Assembly: GCA_030427205.1 (NCBI GenBank)
Contig: JAUHXC010000001.1
Location: forward strand, 682,001-746,000
DNA: 64,000 nucleotides
Direction: 5' to 3'
Source: a bacterium
GTDB lineage: Bacteria; Myxococcota_A; Bradymonadia; UBA7976; UBA1532
The position numbers and the translations under genes are program-made. Below the pieces are notes generated by a model, which saw only the letters and a list, made by a program, of their open reading frames with translations, was not told the origin of the DNA and made no database searches. Positions within the stretch are counted from its first letter, which is position 1. Every line of letters starts with the position of its first letter. Shown one piece after another: positions 1-12,075 of this stretch.

Positions 1-2376
<2,376 letters not shown>

Positions 2377-2380
<4 letters not shown>

Positions 2381-5300
2381 CGGATCAAAGACTCGTAGTA
2401 GCGCTTGACCTGCTCCTGCCACTGCTCGCTCGGACGCTGCTTCATCGCGTCGAGCAGCTCCTGACGGAACTCGGCCGGCGCCTCGTATTCTTCGGCGCCT
2501 GGAATCTGCACCCGCTCGTCGTCCATGCGGCGCCCCTGCTGCTGCCCCTGCCCGCGGCGGTCGGCCCGCTGCGGCTGGGCCGCCTGACGCAGCCCCTCCA
2601 TGAGCGACTGCAGCTGGCTCTGGGCCTGCTGTTGCCCCGGGCGAGCCTGCGCCGGGCGCTGGCGGCGCAGCTGTTCGGCGGCCTCGCGCATGGCGTTGCC
2701 CGCCTCCCGCGCCCGCTGCATCGGCTCTTCACCCATGCCCGGCACCTGCTGACCCTGCTGCTCGATGCGCCGCCGCAGGCGCTCGGCGGCCTCGGAGAGC
2801 CCCTGCTGCTCGCGGCGCAGCTGCTGCGCCTGCTGCTCGGGCACCGCCTGCTCGGTCCGCTGGCGGGCCTCGTCGATCAGCTCGGCGAGCTGGCGCATGA
2901 CCTCGCGGTCCTGCCGCTGACCCTGCTGAACCAGACGCGGCAGGCGCTGCTCGTCGCGCTCGAAGCGGGCGAAGCGGTCGAGGTTGTCCAGGTGGTCCAT
3001 CGCCCGCTCGGCCATCTCCAGCGCCTCCATGAGCTGGCGGCCCTCCAGGGCGCGGTTCATCTCGTCGACCCGCTGGCGCAGGTGGTCCAGGTCTTCTTCA
3101 CCGATGCGCGGCAGCTCCTGCCGGGCCAGATCGTCGACCGTCCGCCGCAGGGCCTGCGCCTCGCGCTCGATGCCCTTCATGCGCTCGGCGAGCTCCTCCT
3201 CGATAGCCTTGCGCCGGGCCTCGGCCTCGGCGTCGGCCATGGCCTGGGTCTTCTCGGCGACGTCCTGCTGGCGCTTCATCAGGTCGCGGGTCTGGTCCAT
3301 CAGTTCGCTGATCGCGCGCTGCATCTCGGGGTTGGTCTCGTCGTGCAGGTCCTGCATGTCTTGATCGAGCGAGGCGCTGAGCTCGTCGAGCGCCTTCTCC
3401 ATCTCGTCGAGCGCGGCCAGCGCGTCGTCGATGCGGCCCTCGTCGAGCATCTTCTCCAGGTCGGTGAGCTGGTTCTTCGTCTCGTCGAGGCCCTTGGCCA
3501 CGTCGTCCTGCTTGATGCCGTCGAGGTTGAGGAACTCCTCGGGCAGCTTCTGCCGCAGCTGCGCCATGCGGGCCTGCATCTCGGCCATGCGGTCTCGCAG
3601 CCGGCGGATGTCGCGCATGATGCGGGCCTTGAGCGCCTCGTCGTCGGGGTTCTGGCGGAACTGCTGCACCAGCTCGCGCAGCCGGGCCTGGTCGGCTTTG
3701 ATCTGCTCGGCCATCGCCGCCATGTCTTCGAGGGCCAGCCGGGCGACCATCGCCTCGACGAGGATGATCGCCGGCTCGAGCGCGTCGATCACCGCCTCGT
3801 TGGCCCGGCTGGCGGTGCGCACCGCCTCGCCGGCGTGGGCTTCGAGCGCGGCGGTCAGCGGCTCGACGACGCGCTTCTCGTCGCCCATGGCCCGCTCCAG
3901 CGTGCCCAGCGCGCCGGCCAGCGCCAGCCGCACCTCGTCGGGGGTCAGCGGATCCTGGCCCATGGCCTCGACCACCTGCCCCAGCGCGGCGGCGGCCTCG
4001 CGGGTGCCCAGCATCACGCCGGCGATGCGCGCCGACAGCGGCGGATCACCCGGCTTCCACTTCATCTCCAGGCGGTCGGCGAGCGCGTCGAGCAGCACCT
4101 CGATGGTCTGGCGCAGCTTCTCGGTGAGCGCGAGGTGCTCGGCCTGAGCCGAGCGCACCGTGATGAAGCGGGTCGCGCTGACGCCCCGCTGCGGGCCGTC
4201 GACCCCGTTGTTGTCGAACGCCTCGACGTAGAGCATCAGCCGGTCGCCGGGCCGCGCCTGCACGATCGACAGGTCCACCTCGTCCCGGCCGTCGAGCCGC
4301 AGGCCCGAAGCCCCCGGGATCTCGATGCGCTCGGGGTGTTCGCTCTCGGCGGCGAGGGCCACGACCACCGCGGCCTTGCTCAGCCCGAAGTCGTCGCGGG
4401 CTTCGAAGGCCACCGGCACCGCCCGCACGTCGTCGAGTTCGAGGTCTTCGGCGGGCAGCTTGAGGGTCACAGTGGGCGGCTGGTCGGCCTCGATGCGGAT
4501 CTGCCGCTCGATGGATTCGATCAGACCGCGGCCGTCGGTGGTCGTCATCGAGACCCGCCACGTCGCCGGCCCGTCGACGACGAAGCTGCCGCGGATGTCG
4601 CGGCCTTCGGTCAGCTCGACGGGCAGCGTGTGCTCGCCGAAGACGAGCCGGACCTCGCTGGCCGACGCCAGGGTGGTGGCCTCGACCTCGACCCGGGTGC
4701 CCTTCGGCGCCTCGAAGTCGCCGGTCGAGTTGGGGATCATGCGCGGCGTGCGGCCGGTGTAGGCGGGGAAGTGCAGCACCAGCGTCAGGTCGCCGACGAG
4801 CGGGCCGACCTCCTGCATCCGGCCATCCGGGTCGCCGGGCACGAGGACCGCGAGGCCGCGGGCGAGGGTCTCCGACGCGGTCAGCCCGCCCAGGCCCCAT
4901 GCGGCGCCGACGATGACCACCGCCAGCCACGCGCGCCGCAGCGGGCGCCACGACGCGACGCGGCCCGGGTCGAGGTCACCCAGACGCTCGGCCAGTCGCG
5001 CGGCGAGCGCCGCGGCCATCTGCGGGTCGCCGCGCCCCGGCTCGGGCCATTCGCGGGCGTATTGCACGCAGGCGAGCAGCCCGTCGTGCAGGCCGCCCAG
5101 CTCGCGCTCGACGTGCTCGGCGACCGCCTCGTCGCTGGCGGTCGCGCGGGCCGGCTGGAGCAGACGCCGCAGGATGATGAGCCCCGCGGCCACGGCCAGC
5201 GCAGCCAGGGTGACCCAGCGCAGGGCGGGGCTGGCGACGAGGCCGAGCAGCAACAGGCCGACGAGCAGGCCGCCGCCGAGGCCCGCGAGCAGCCAGCCGG

Positions 5301-5391
5301 TGGTGTCGAGGCCGGCGCGCAGCCACAGTCGGCGCCGAACCCGGGTGAGCAGATTCAGCAGGCGGTCGAATGTCGGGGGACGTCGGGTCAT
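2377..5391 (-). CDS. DUF4175-like membrane protein with long coiled-coil region
   Basis: A 1004-residue protein resembling the DUF4175 family that accompanies MoxR/DUF58 operons. Two hydrophobic segments lie in the first 70 residues and another near 165-180. A beta-rich region follows (about 200-430; LHFPAYTGRTPRMIP). A very charged Glu/Arg/Gln helical region (about 520-960; RQQDVAEKTQAMADAEAEAR) is typical of coiled coil, and the C-terminal tail is Gln-rich. The ATG at 5391 is preferred to an upstream TTG/GTG at 5451 because the extension is basic, non-hydrophobic and runs into the divergent promoter region. It is the first gene of the operon with the gluzincin and MoxR. Its function is not established; membrane-anchored scaffold is an inference. 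Confidence 0.82.
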
Positions 5392-5546
5392 GGGTCGATC
5401 AAAACGCGCGGAGCGGGAAATTCCTTCCTGTGGCCTGCGACGGTGAGCCATCGTGGGGCCCCGCGCAAGCGCGCCGAGACCCCGACCGGGCGCACCGAGC
5501 CGACGGTCCGGGCAGGGTCTTCGTCGCTTCCAGGGGTTTTTTCACC

Positions 5547-5552
5547 TATATT
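5547..5552 (+). promoter_or_regulatory. Candidate -10 element (TATATT) of the ECF sigma operon
   Basis: TATATT ends nine bases before the GTG chosen for the sigma factor. No good -35 hexamer is visible at 16-18 bp upstream. The transcript would start within a few bases of the GTG, so the mRNA would be nearly leaderless; no Shine-Dalgarno sequence is visible either. Suggestive only. Confidence 0.35.
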
Positions 5553-5561
5553 GCGCACCGC

Positions 5562-6242
5562 GTGAATGATGAAACAGGGGCACCGTCGGTGGCCGAGGAT
5601 GCGTTGAAACCGACAGAAGAAGAGCTGATCGCCCGCTGCCAGCAAGGGGACCGCCAGGCGTTCTCGATCCTCGTCGCGAAGTATCAGCGCCGCGCCTTCG
5701 GCATCGCCTACGGGATTCTCAAGAACCCGGACGATGCCATGGACGCCGCGCAGGATGCCTTCGTGAAGGTGTTCAAGAACATCAAGGGGTTCAAGGGCAA
5801 CAGCTCCTTCTACACATGGTTCTATCGGATAGTCGTGAACGTCTGCATCGACCAGTGCCGCCGGCGGAAGAAATCCCGCTCCGTCGAATACGACGACAGC
5901 TACCGTCGGCGGGACGAGTCGGTCGGGGTGCACCCTCTGCAGGGCAATACCCGGCCGATGCACCCCGGTGAGAAGTTCCGACAGGAAGAGCTGGGCGAGG
6001 TGCTGTACGCCGCGCTCGAGAGCCTCAGCGAGAATCACCGCACCATCATCATTCTGCGCGAGATCGAAGGCATGAGCTACGAGGAGATCGCCGAGACGAT
6101 GGACTGTCATCTCGGCACGGTGATGAGCCGGCTCCACCACGCGCGGAAGAACCTTCAAAAGGCGCTCAAGCCCTATCTCGAGGAGCACGGGGACCCCCGG
6201 GCGGTTCGAGCGGGCGCCGGCGTTCGGAGGAAGCGGTCGTGA
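5562..6242 (+). CDS. ECF RNA polymerase sigma factor (RpoE-like)
   Basis: A 226-residue sigma-70 family ECF factor. Region 2 is clear (AFSILVAKYQRRAFGIAYGI, then DAAQDAFVKVF, then the -10-recognition helix FYTWFYRIVVNVCIDQCRRR). Region 4 is a helix-turn-helix (LSENHRTIIILREIEGMSYE, then IAETMDCHLGTVMSRLHHAR). A linker rich in Arg and Asp separates them. The start is taken as the GTG encoding (M)NDETGAP; the frame is open back to 5370 but that extension lacks sigma similarity. The GTG of the anti-sigma gene overlaps its stop, and the DUF4175 operon is divergent. Such factors direct RNA polymerase to stress-response promoters and are held inactive by the adjacent membrane protein. Confidence 0.93.
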   Translation: MNDETGAPSVAEDALKPTEEELIARCQQGDRQAFSILVAKYQRRAFGIAYGILKNPDDAMDAAQDAFVKVFKNIKGFKGNSSFYTWFYRIVVNVCIDQCRRRKKSRSVEYDDSYRRRDESVGVHPLQGNTRPMHPGEKFRQEELGEVLYAALESLSENHRTIIILREIEGMSYEEIAETMDCHLGTVMSRLHHARKNLQKALKPYLEEHGDPRAVRAGAGVRRKRS

Positions 6243-6817
6243 ACGAGCAGGACATGCAGCAGCTCGAGCGGTTCGTTGACGGTGAACTGCCCGCCGAAGA
6301 GGTGGCCGCCGTCGAGGCCCGCATCACCGAAGACGAGGGTTGGGCCGAGGCGCACGCCGACCTGCTCGCTCTGCGTCACATCTTGCAGGACGACGTCGCC
6401 GCGGCGGTCGACGCCGCCGACTTCAGTGACTTCTTCGCCCGTATCGAGGCCGAACTGCCCGACGCGGTCGCCGAGGTCGAAGCGGCGCCTTCACCCGCCC
6501 GGCGGGCGCCCGTCGAGCCGAGCGAAGGGGTCTTCGACCGCGTCAAGCGCTGGTTCGGCGACAACTGGCTGCCGACGATGATCGGGGCCGCTGCGGCCGC
6601 CGCGGTGGCGGTCTGGGTCATCGGGCCCGGCGGTGAGAGCCCCGGCCCGGCGGCGCCGTCGGTGGCCGGCACGGTGGTGGTCGACAAGGTGGACAACAAC
6701 GGGCCCAAGACGGTGCTCATCAGCCAGCCCGCCGAAGAAGAGGGCGCGACGGTGATCTGGCTGCTCGACGAAGAAGAATCCGGCGAGCAGCCGCTCGACG
6801 GGGAGGATCCGATCTGA
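6239..6817 (+). CDS. Membrane anti-sigma factor
   Basis: A 192-residue single-pass membrane protein translationally coupled to the ECF sigma gene. The N-terminal region (MQQLERFVDGELPAEEVAAV) matches the short helical anti-sigma domain that clasps the sigma factor. It lacks the HxxxCxxC zinc-binding triad of ZAS-type domains, so release is probably not by thiol oxidation. A transmembrane helix lies at about residues 118-136 (MIGAAAAAAVAVWVIG). The C-terminal 55 residues are acidic and would face the periplasm. The role is inferred from topology, the N-terminal motif and position. Confidence 0.8.
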   Translation: MNEQDMQQLERFVDGELPAEEVAAVEARITEDEGWAEAHADLLALRHILQDDVAAAVDAADFSDFFARIEAELPDAVAEVEAAPSPARRAPVEPSEGVFDRVKRWFGDNWLPTMIGAAAAAAVAVWVIGPGGESPGPAAPSVAGTVVVDKVDNNGPKTVLISQPAEEEGATVIWLLDEEESGEQPLDGEDPI

Positions 6818-7260
6818 TGATCACGCGCAGAAACATGATCGGTGCGTTGGCCCTCGGCCTGATGATGCTGCCCCTCGCAGCGAACGCCGCCGATGGGGTC
6901 ACCCTCAAGGTCGCGGTGGTGCACGCCAAGAAGGCCGGCGATCAGACCGACCCGGCCCTGGCCAACATCCAGGGGTCGTTGCAGAAGGTGTTCGGGGGCT
7001 ACACCGCGTTCAAACAGCTCGACAAGGCCGAGCTGCCGCTGACGGCGAGCAAGGGCGGCGAGGTCAAGCTGCCCAACGGCAAGACCGCCGCGTTCGCCTA
7101 CACCGGCAAGAAGGGGGCGCAGCATCAGCTCAAGCTGACCATCCCCGAGAGCAACGTGAACGTCGACCTGCGGGCGCCAGCGCGCAAGATGTTCTATCAG
7201 GCCGGCATGAAGCACGACGGCGGTATCCTGATCCTGGCGCTCTATCTCAAGGACGGTTGA
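6817..7260 (+). CDS. Secreted protein of unknown function, third gene of sigma/anti-sigma operon
   Basis: A 147-residue protein with a signal peptide (ITRRNMIGALALGLMMLP, then AANAAD cleavage). The mature part is small, Lys-rich and predicted to be mainly beta strand. Its ATG overlaps the anti-sigma stop by one base (TGATG), so co-translation is likely. I do not recognise the family. Cotranscription with an ECF sigma pair suggests a periplasmic effector or a signal-sensing accessory, but this is inference. Confidence 0.75.
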   Translation: MITRRNMIGALALGLMMLPLAANAADGVTLKVAVVHAKKAGDQTDPALANIQGSLQKVFGGYTAFKQLDKAELPLTASKGGEVKLPNGKTAAFAYTGKKGAQHQLKLTIPESNVNVDLRAPARKMFYQAGMKHDGGILILALYLKDG

Positions 7261-7304
7261 CCGCCGCCCGCTCACCGGCCGAGCCCCTGCCCGCCGAGCC
7301 CGTA

Positions 7305-7320
7305 GCCCGCGTCTGCGGGC
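7305..7320 (+). other. Short perfect hairpin ahead of xseA
   Basis: GCCCGC-GTCT-GCGGGC forms a six-base-pair stem with a four-base loop, 18 bases before the xseA ATG. There is no following T-run, so it is not a classical intrinsic terminator. It could be an attenuating hairpin or chance in GC-rich DNA. Confidence 0.3.
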
Positions 7321-7338
7321 CGTGATACACCGGGCACC

Positions 7339-8790
7339 ATGCGACCCCATGCCTCCGCCCGCCGGCCGCCGTCGGTCTCGGTCCGCGCCCTGAGTCAGCA
7401 GCTCAAGGGGCTGGTCGAGAGCCGTTTTCAGCGGATCTGGGTCGAAGGGGAGATGGCCCAGGTCAAGCCGCACCAGAGCGGCAGCGTCTACTTCACCCTC
7501 AAGGACGCCGACGCCCGCATCGACGGGGTCGTGTGGCGCTCGACCGCCGAGCGCATCCAGATGTTCGGCGGCTATCAGCCTGTCGACGGCCACCGGGTGC
7601 TGGCGCTGGGCAGCATCTCGATCTATCCCCCGCGGGGCTCGTACTCGTTCGTCGTCGAGCGTTTTCTGCCCGCGGGCACCGGCGACATGCAGGCGGCGTT
7701 CGAGCGGCTCAAGCGGCGGCTGGGGGCCGAGGGGCTCTTCGATCGTGACCGCAAGCGCCGTCCGCCGGTGCTGCCGCGGGCGGTGGGCGTGGTGACGAGC
7801 CCCACCGGCGCTGCGCGGCACGACATCCAGACGGTGCTGCATCGGCGGTCGCCTCAGATTCCGATCGTGCTCTATCCGGCCCAGGTTCAGGGGGACGGCG
7901 CGGCGGACGACGTGGTCGCCGGCTTGATGGCGCTCAGCGCCGATCCGCGGGTGGACGTGATCATCGTCGGCCGCGGCGGCGGCAGCCTCGAAGACCTGTG
8001 GACGTTCAACGAGGAGGCCGTCGCCCGGGCCATCGCTGCCTGTCCGGTGCCGATCATCAGCGCGGTGGGCCACGAGACCGATACCACCATCGCCGATCTG
8101 GTGGCCGACGCCCGGGCGGCGACGCCGTCCGAGGCGGCGGAGATGGCGGTGCCCAGCCGCGACGACCTGCTCTACACCCTCGACGGTCTGCACGAGCGGC
8201 TGTCCCGGGCGATGGCCCGCCGGCTCGAGCGTCAGACCATGCGCCTGACCGGCCTGCGTCAGCGGCTGATGCCGGGGGTCGGCTTCGGCGATCGGGCGCG
8301 TAGGCTCGAGCGCTTCGAGGCGCGGATGGATCGGGCGATGGGCAGCCGCCTCGACGCCCACGGCGCGCGGCTGCGGGCGGTCGAACGGCACCTGCGCGAG
8401 CAGCACCCCGTCACCCGCATCGCCCGGGCTCGCCGGGCGCTCGACGGCCTCGAAGCCCGCCTGCGCAGCGCCGGGCGAAACCGCGTCGCCGCCGAGCGGG
8501 TCCGAGTGGAGGCGGCGACGGCCCGGCTGTCTCGGATCGGGCCTCGGCTCACCGGCGAGCAGCGCGCGCTCTTGCGGCTGCTGCTGGCCCGGCTGCACGC
8601 GCTGTCGCCGCTGGCGAGTCTGAGCCGCGGCTTCTCCATCACCCGCCAGGGCGGGCGGGTGGTGCGCGTGGCGAGCGCGCTGAAACCCGGCACGTCGATC
8701 GAGATTCTGATGCACCGCGGGCGGCTCGAAGCCGAGGTCGTCGCGGTGTATCCGGACGCGGGCGAGCAGGCCCACGAGGAGGCTGAGTGA
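7339..8790 (+). CDS. xseA: Exodeoxyribonuclease VII large subunit
   Basis: 483 residues, normal for XseA. The N-terminal OB-fold domain (SRFQRIWVEGEMAQVKPHQS, then GSVYFTLKD) binds single-stranded DNA. The catalytic domain contains VGVVTSPTGAARHDI, the DVIIVGRGGGSLEDLWTFNE block and SAVGHETD. A long helical region and a short C-terminal beta segment (SLSRGFSI) follow. With XseB it degrades single-stranded DNA in both directions. It overlaps xseB by four bases and heads the xseA-xseB-ispA-tlyA run. Confidence 0.96.
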   Translation: MRPHASARRPPSVSVRALSQQLKGLVESRFQRIWVEGEMAQVKPHQSGSVYFTLKDADARIDGVVWRSTAERIQMFGGYQPVDGHRVLALGSISIYPPRGSYSFVVERFLPAGTGDMQAAFERLKRRLGAEGLFDRDRKRRPPVLPRAVGVVTSPTGAARHDIQTVLHRRSPQIPIVLYPAQVQGDGAADDVVAGLMALSADPRVDVIIVGRGGGSLEDLWTFNEEAVARAIAACPVPIISAVGHETDTTIADLVADARAATPSEAAEMAVPSRDDLLYTLDGLHERLSRAMARRLERQTMRLTGLRQRLMPGVGFGDRARRLERFEARMDRAMGSRLDAHGARLRAVERHLREQHPVTRIARARRALDGLEARLRSAGRNRVAAERVRVEAATARLSRIGPRLTGEQRALLRLLLARLHALSPLASLSRGFSITRQGGRVVRVASALKPGTSIEILMHRGRLEAEVVAVYPDAGEQAHEEAE

Positions 8791-8999
8791 GCGAAGAGAT
8801 GCCCGAGCGCTTCGAAGACATCGTCGGCGCGCTCGAAGACCTGGTGCGGGCCCTCGAAGGCGGCGAGCTGCCGCTGGACGAGGCGCTGCGGCTCTACGAG
8901 AAGGGGGTCGGGTTGGCCCGCAAGGGGCACGACCTGCTCGAAGGCGCCGAGCGGCGCGTCGAAGAGCTGCAGAAGAGCCTCGCCGAGGCGGGGCGATGA
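8787..8999 (+). CDS. xseB: Exodeoxyribonuclease VII small subunit
   Basis: A 70-residue helical protein of the usual XseB size, with the family pattern RFEDIVGALEDLVRALEGGE and LPLDEALRLYEKGVGLARKG. Several small subunits bind the helical region of XseA. It starts with a GTG that overlaps the xseA stop and ends overlapping the ispA ATG. Confidence 0.94.
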   Translation: MSEEMPERFEDIVGALEDLVRALEGGELPLDEALRLYEKGVGLARKGHDLLEGAERRVEELQKSLAEAGR

Positions 9000-9838
9000 G
9001 CGACTTCGACGCGACCCGAAAGCGGCTGGTCTCGCGGTTCGAGTCGGCGCTGGCCGACTACGCCGCGCGCTGGTCGGCCTGGCCCGAAGGACTCGTCGCG
9101 CCCGTGAGGCATGTGCTGTTCGGTGGCGGCAAGCGGGTCCGGCCGTTGCTGGCGCTGCTGGCCGCCGAGGCGGTCTCCGACGACGCCGCGCCGGCTCTGC
9201 CCTGGGCGATCGCCGTGGAGATGATCCACACCTACAGCCTCGCCCACGACGATCTGCCGGCGATGGACGACGACGACGAGCGCCGCGGGCGGCCCACCTG
9301 CCATATCGCCTACGACGAGGCCCACGCGATCCTGGCCGGTGACGCGCTGCTCACGGAGGCGTTTCTGGTGCTGGCCGACGGCGGCTGGCCGGCGAAGACC
9401 GCCGTGCAGCTGACCCGCATGCTCGGGATCGCGGCGGGCGGACAGGGCATGGTCGGCGGGCAGATCCTCGATATCGGCGGCGAGCTGACGACGATGCAGG
9501 CGCTCGAGCACATGCAGCGGCTCAAGACCGGCGCGTTGATCCGGGTTGCGGCGGACGGCGGCGCGATCGCCGCGGGGGGGTCGCAAACGCAGGTGGCCGC
9601 GATCCGGGCCTGTGGCGCGGCGCTGGGGCTGCTCTTCCAGATCACCGACGATCTGCTCGATCGGCTGCAGGACCCCGAAGAGGACGGCAAGAACGTGCTC
9701 GATCTGGTCGACGTGCAGGGCGCGCTCGCCCGGCGGGACGAGGTCGCGCGGGGCGCGATCGATGCGCTGACGCCGCTGGGCGAACGGGCTGCGCCGCTGG
9801 CCGCGCTGGTCCATGCGGTGGCCCACCGCGACCAGTGA
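8996..9838 (+). CDS. ispA: Polyprenyl (farnesyl-type) diphosphate synthase
   Basis: A 280-residue trans-isoprenyl diphosphate synthase. The first Asp-rich motif (DDLPAMDDD, residues 85-93) and the second (ITDDLLD, about 217-223) bind Mg-diphosphate. GGGKRVRPLL near residue 43 is the IPP-binding segment. The DDLPxMD pattern and position after xseB match bacterial FPP/GGPP synthases; chain length cannot be read with confidence. dxs, often placed between ispA and tlyA, is absent here. Confidence 0.93.
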   Translation: MSDFDATRKRLVSRFESALADYAARWSAWPEGLVAPVRHVLFGGGKRVRPLLALLAAEAVSDDAAPALPWAIAVEMIHTYSLAHDDLPAMDDDDERRGRPTCHIAYDEAHAILAGDALLTEAFLVLADGGWPAKTAVQLTRMLGIAAGGQGMVGGQILDIGGELTTMQALEHMQRLKTGALIRVAADGGAIAAGGSQTQVAAIRACGAALGLLFQITDDLLDRLQDPEEDGKNVLDLVDVQGALARRDEVARGAIDALTPLGERAAPLAALVHAVAHRDQ

Positions 9839-10599
9839 AGCGCCGGCCCGAGCCTCGCCCTTCCAAGCCCCGTCTCGACGAGCTGCTCGTGGCCCGCGGC
9901 CTGGCCCCCGACCTGCGGACCGCGGCGGCCTACGTCATGGCCGGGGAGATCATCGTCGGCGAGCGCCGGGCCGACAAGCCGGGCCTGCGGCTGCGGGCCG
10001 ACGCCGCCGTCCGTCGGCGGACCCGAAAGGGGCACGACTACGTCAGCCGCGGCGGGCTCAAGCTGGCGGGCGCGCTCGACGCGTTCGCCCTCGACCCGCA
10101 AGGCATGGTCGCCCTCGACCTGGGCGCGAGCACCGGCGGATTCACCGACTGCCTGCTGCGGCGCGGGGCGCGCCGGGTCTATGCGGTCGACGTGGGCTAC
10201 GGCCTGCTCGACTGGCGCCTGCAGCAGGATGAGCGGGTCGTCAACCTCGAGCGAACCCACGCCGGGACCCTGAGCGCAGACCAGATCCCCGAGCCCATCG
10301 ACCTGCTGGTGGCCGATATCTCGTTCAACTCGCTGACCCGCATTCTGCCGCGGCCGGTCGAGCGGCTCGCGGTCGATGGCCGGGCGGTGCTGCTGGTCAA
10401 GCCGCAGTTCGAGGTGGCGCCCGACGCGGTCGAGGACGGGGGGCTGGTGACCGATCCCGCCGCCCGCGCAGCGGCCTGCGAGACGGTCGCCGCGGCTGTC
10501 GAGGCCCTGGGCCTGACGGTGACCGGGCTGGTCGAGTCCTCGATCACCGGCACCAAGGGCAACGTGGAGTTTCTGCTCGCCGCTCAGCGTCGGGCCTGA
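9835..10599 (+). CDS. tlyA: TlyA-type rRNA 2'-O-methyltransferase
   Basis: A 254-residue protein with an N-terminal S4 RNA-binding domain (LDELLVARGLAPDLRTAAAY) and an FtsJ-like SAM methyltransferase domain (motif I ALDLGASTGGFTDCLL at about residue 99; LLVADISFNSL; LLVKPQFE). TlyA methylates cytidine 2'-hydroxyls in 16S and sometimes 23S rRNA, which underlies capreomycin sensitivity in mycobacteria. GTG start overlapping the ispA stop; its 3' end overlaps the convergent rhomboid gene by 16 bases. Confidence 0.93.
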   Translation: MKRRPEPRPSKPRLDELLVARGLAPDLRTAAAYVMAGEIIVGERRADKPGLRLRADAAVRRRTRKGHDYVSRGGLKLAGALDAFALDPQGMVALDLGASTGGFTDCLLRRGARRVYAVDVGYGLLDWRLQQDERVVNLERTHAGTLSADQIPEPIDLLVADISFNSLTRILPRPVERLAVDGRAVLLVKPQFEVAPDAVEDGGLVTDPAARAAACETVAAAVEALGLTVTGLVESSITGTKGNVEFLLAAQRRA

Positions 10600-12068
10600 C
10601 CGAAAGCCAGGAGCAGCGCGCCGAGCAGCAGGCCCGCCAGCCCGCCGCTGACGTGTCCGGCGGAGCTGATCATGGGCGTGATCGCGTCGAGCAGCGTCTG
10701 CAGGATGATCAGCATCAACCCCAGCCGCGCCGCCGCGCGCCCGGTCCGGGTGCCGCGGACCGCCGGGTGCCCCATGGTGACGACCACCACCGCGCCCAGC
10801 AGGGCCATGGCGCCGGCCGATGCCCCCACCGTGACCCCCTCGGCGCCGAACAGGCTGATGCCCACGCCGCCGAGCAGGACGCCGCCGACGAAGATCACGC
10901 CGGTGGACCACGGACCGAACGCCCGGTCGACCATCGGTCCGAGGATCATCAGGGCCAGGGTATTCGCCCCGAGATGCAGCGGCCCCGCGTGCAGGAAGCC
11001 ATACGTCAGCAGCCGCCAGCCCTCGTCGGGCCAGCGGCCTTCGGCATAGAGCGCGCCCAGATCGTAGGCCACCCGCCCGTCGAAGACGCTGCCCGCGCGC
11101 AGCTGCAGCAGGTAGCCGATGGCGACGAGCACCAGCAGTGCCACGGTCAGCGGCGAGCTGCGCAGGGGTCGGGTGCGCATCAGCTCGCCCGCGTCGACCT
11201 CGGCGGTGAAGTCGTCGAGCACCTGTCGGGCGGCGGCGCCGACGGTCTGCGGCGGTGGCAGGGCGGCGCGGCGGGCCTGGGCGGCGTGGCGCACGGCCGG
11301 CGGCAGCTGCTCGTCGGCGATGACCCGGTCGAGGCGTTCGAAGGCGCCGCTCGGCGCGCCGGCAGCCGCCCGGGCGGTCGCGCTCCAGATATCTCGGGCC
11401 GCGGGCGGCAGCCGCAGCTGCGCGGTGAGCTGTTCGAGCACCATGACCCGCCCGGCGAAGGCCAGCGGCGCCAGCGCCGTGCTGCGGGCTCGACGGATCG
11501 TGGTCCAGCGCATGCGGGGGCGCCAGGCGCGCGCCGCGGTCTCGATGCCGGCGTCCAGCTCACCGAGCTCGCACAGCGCGCGGGATTGCAGGTCGACCGA
11601 GACGGCGAAGCGGGCCGCCTCCCAGTCGCGGGTCAGGCCCATCAGCGACTCCCGCAGAAGCCGGCTTTCGGGATGCCCATCGGCGGTCAGCTGCAGCGCC
11701 AGCCGGTGGGCCGGCTCGCCGTCGCCGGCGTACCACCGGTCGGCGGCGCGCCACAGCGCCTGCCAGCCCCGCCAGCCGGGACGGAACCGGCCGAGCATGC
11801 CCGCCAATCGAGCCGCGCCGGCGAAGTCGCCGCGCATGGCCCGCCGGCGGGCGCGGGCGGCGAACCAGGCCGGGCCGATCACGCCGAATACGGTCAGCGC
11901 GACCGCCGCGCCGATGGCCCACGGGCTGCTGAAGATGTGGCCGAGCAGACCGACGACGACGGCCAGCACCGGCGGCAGTGGCCAGCGCCGCGGGTGGAGC
12001 CCCCGGGCGACGAGGCTGCCCATGCTGGCGGCGATGGCGAGCAGCCCCAGGACGAACAGAAGATCCAA
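10584..12068 (-). CDS. Rhomboid-family intramembrane serine protease with large N-terminal extension
   Basis: 494 residues. The C-terminal 200 residues form the rhomboid core: catalytic Ser417 in VGASAGAMALLG and catalytic His472 in SSAGHVSGGLAG, with the HLGANTLAL segment between. The first 70 residues hold two to three hydrophobic helices; residues 80-290 are an Arg/Ala-rich helical cytoplasmic region not typical of minimal rhomboids. The start is a TTG eight bases after the HIT stop; an in-frame ATG 15 codons later is an alternative. Substrates unknown. Confidence 0.87.
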   Translation of the reverse strand: MDLLFVLGLLAIAASMGSLVARGLHPRRWPLPPVLAVVVGLLGHIFSSPWAIGAAVALTVFGVIGPAWFAARARRRAMRGDFAGAARLAGMLGRFRPGWRGWQALWRAADRWYAGDGEPAHRLALQLTADGHPESRLLRESLMGLTRDWEAARFAVSVDLQSRALCELGELDAGIETAARAWRPRMRWTTIRRARSTALAPLAFAGRVMVLEQLTAQLRLPPAARDIWSATARAAAGAPSGAFERLDRVIADEQLPPAVRHAAQARRAALPPPQTVGAAARQVLDDFTAEVDAGELMRTRPLRSSPLTVALLVLVAIGYLLQLRAGSVFDGRVAYDLGALYAEGRWPDEGWRLLTYGFLHAGPLHLGANTLALMILGPMVDRAFGPWSTGVIFVGGVLLGGVGISLFGAEGVTVGASAGAMALLGAVVVVTMGHPAVRGTRTGRAAARLGLMLIILQTLLDAITPMISSAGHVSGGLAGLLLGALLLAFGQARR

Positions 12069-12075
12069 CTCGAGT

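Noticed and set aside
2632-5565. 977-residue plus-strand open frame opposite the DUF4175 gene
   Set aside because: Shadow of the minus-strand gene: Leu/Arg/Gln/His-rich composition, no domain, overlaps the operon completely.
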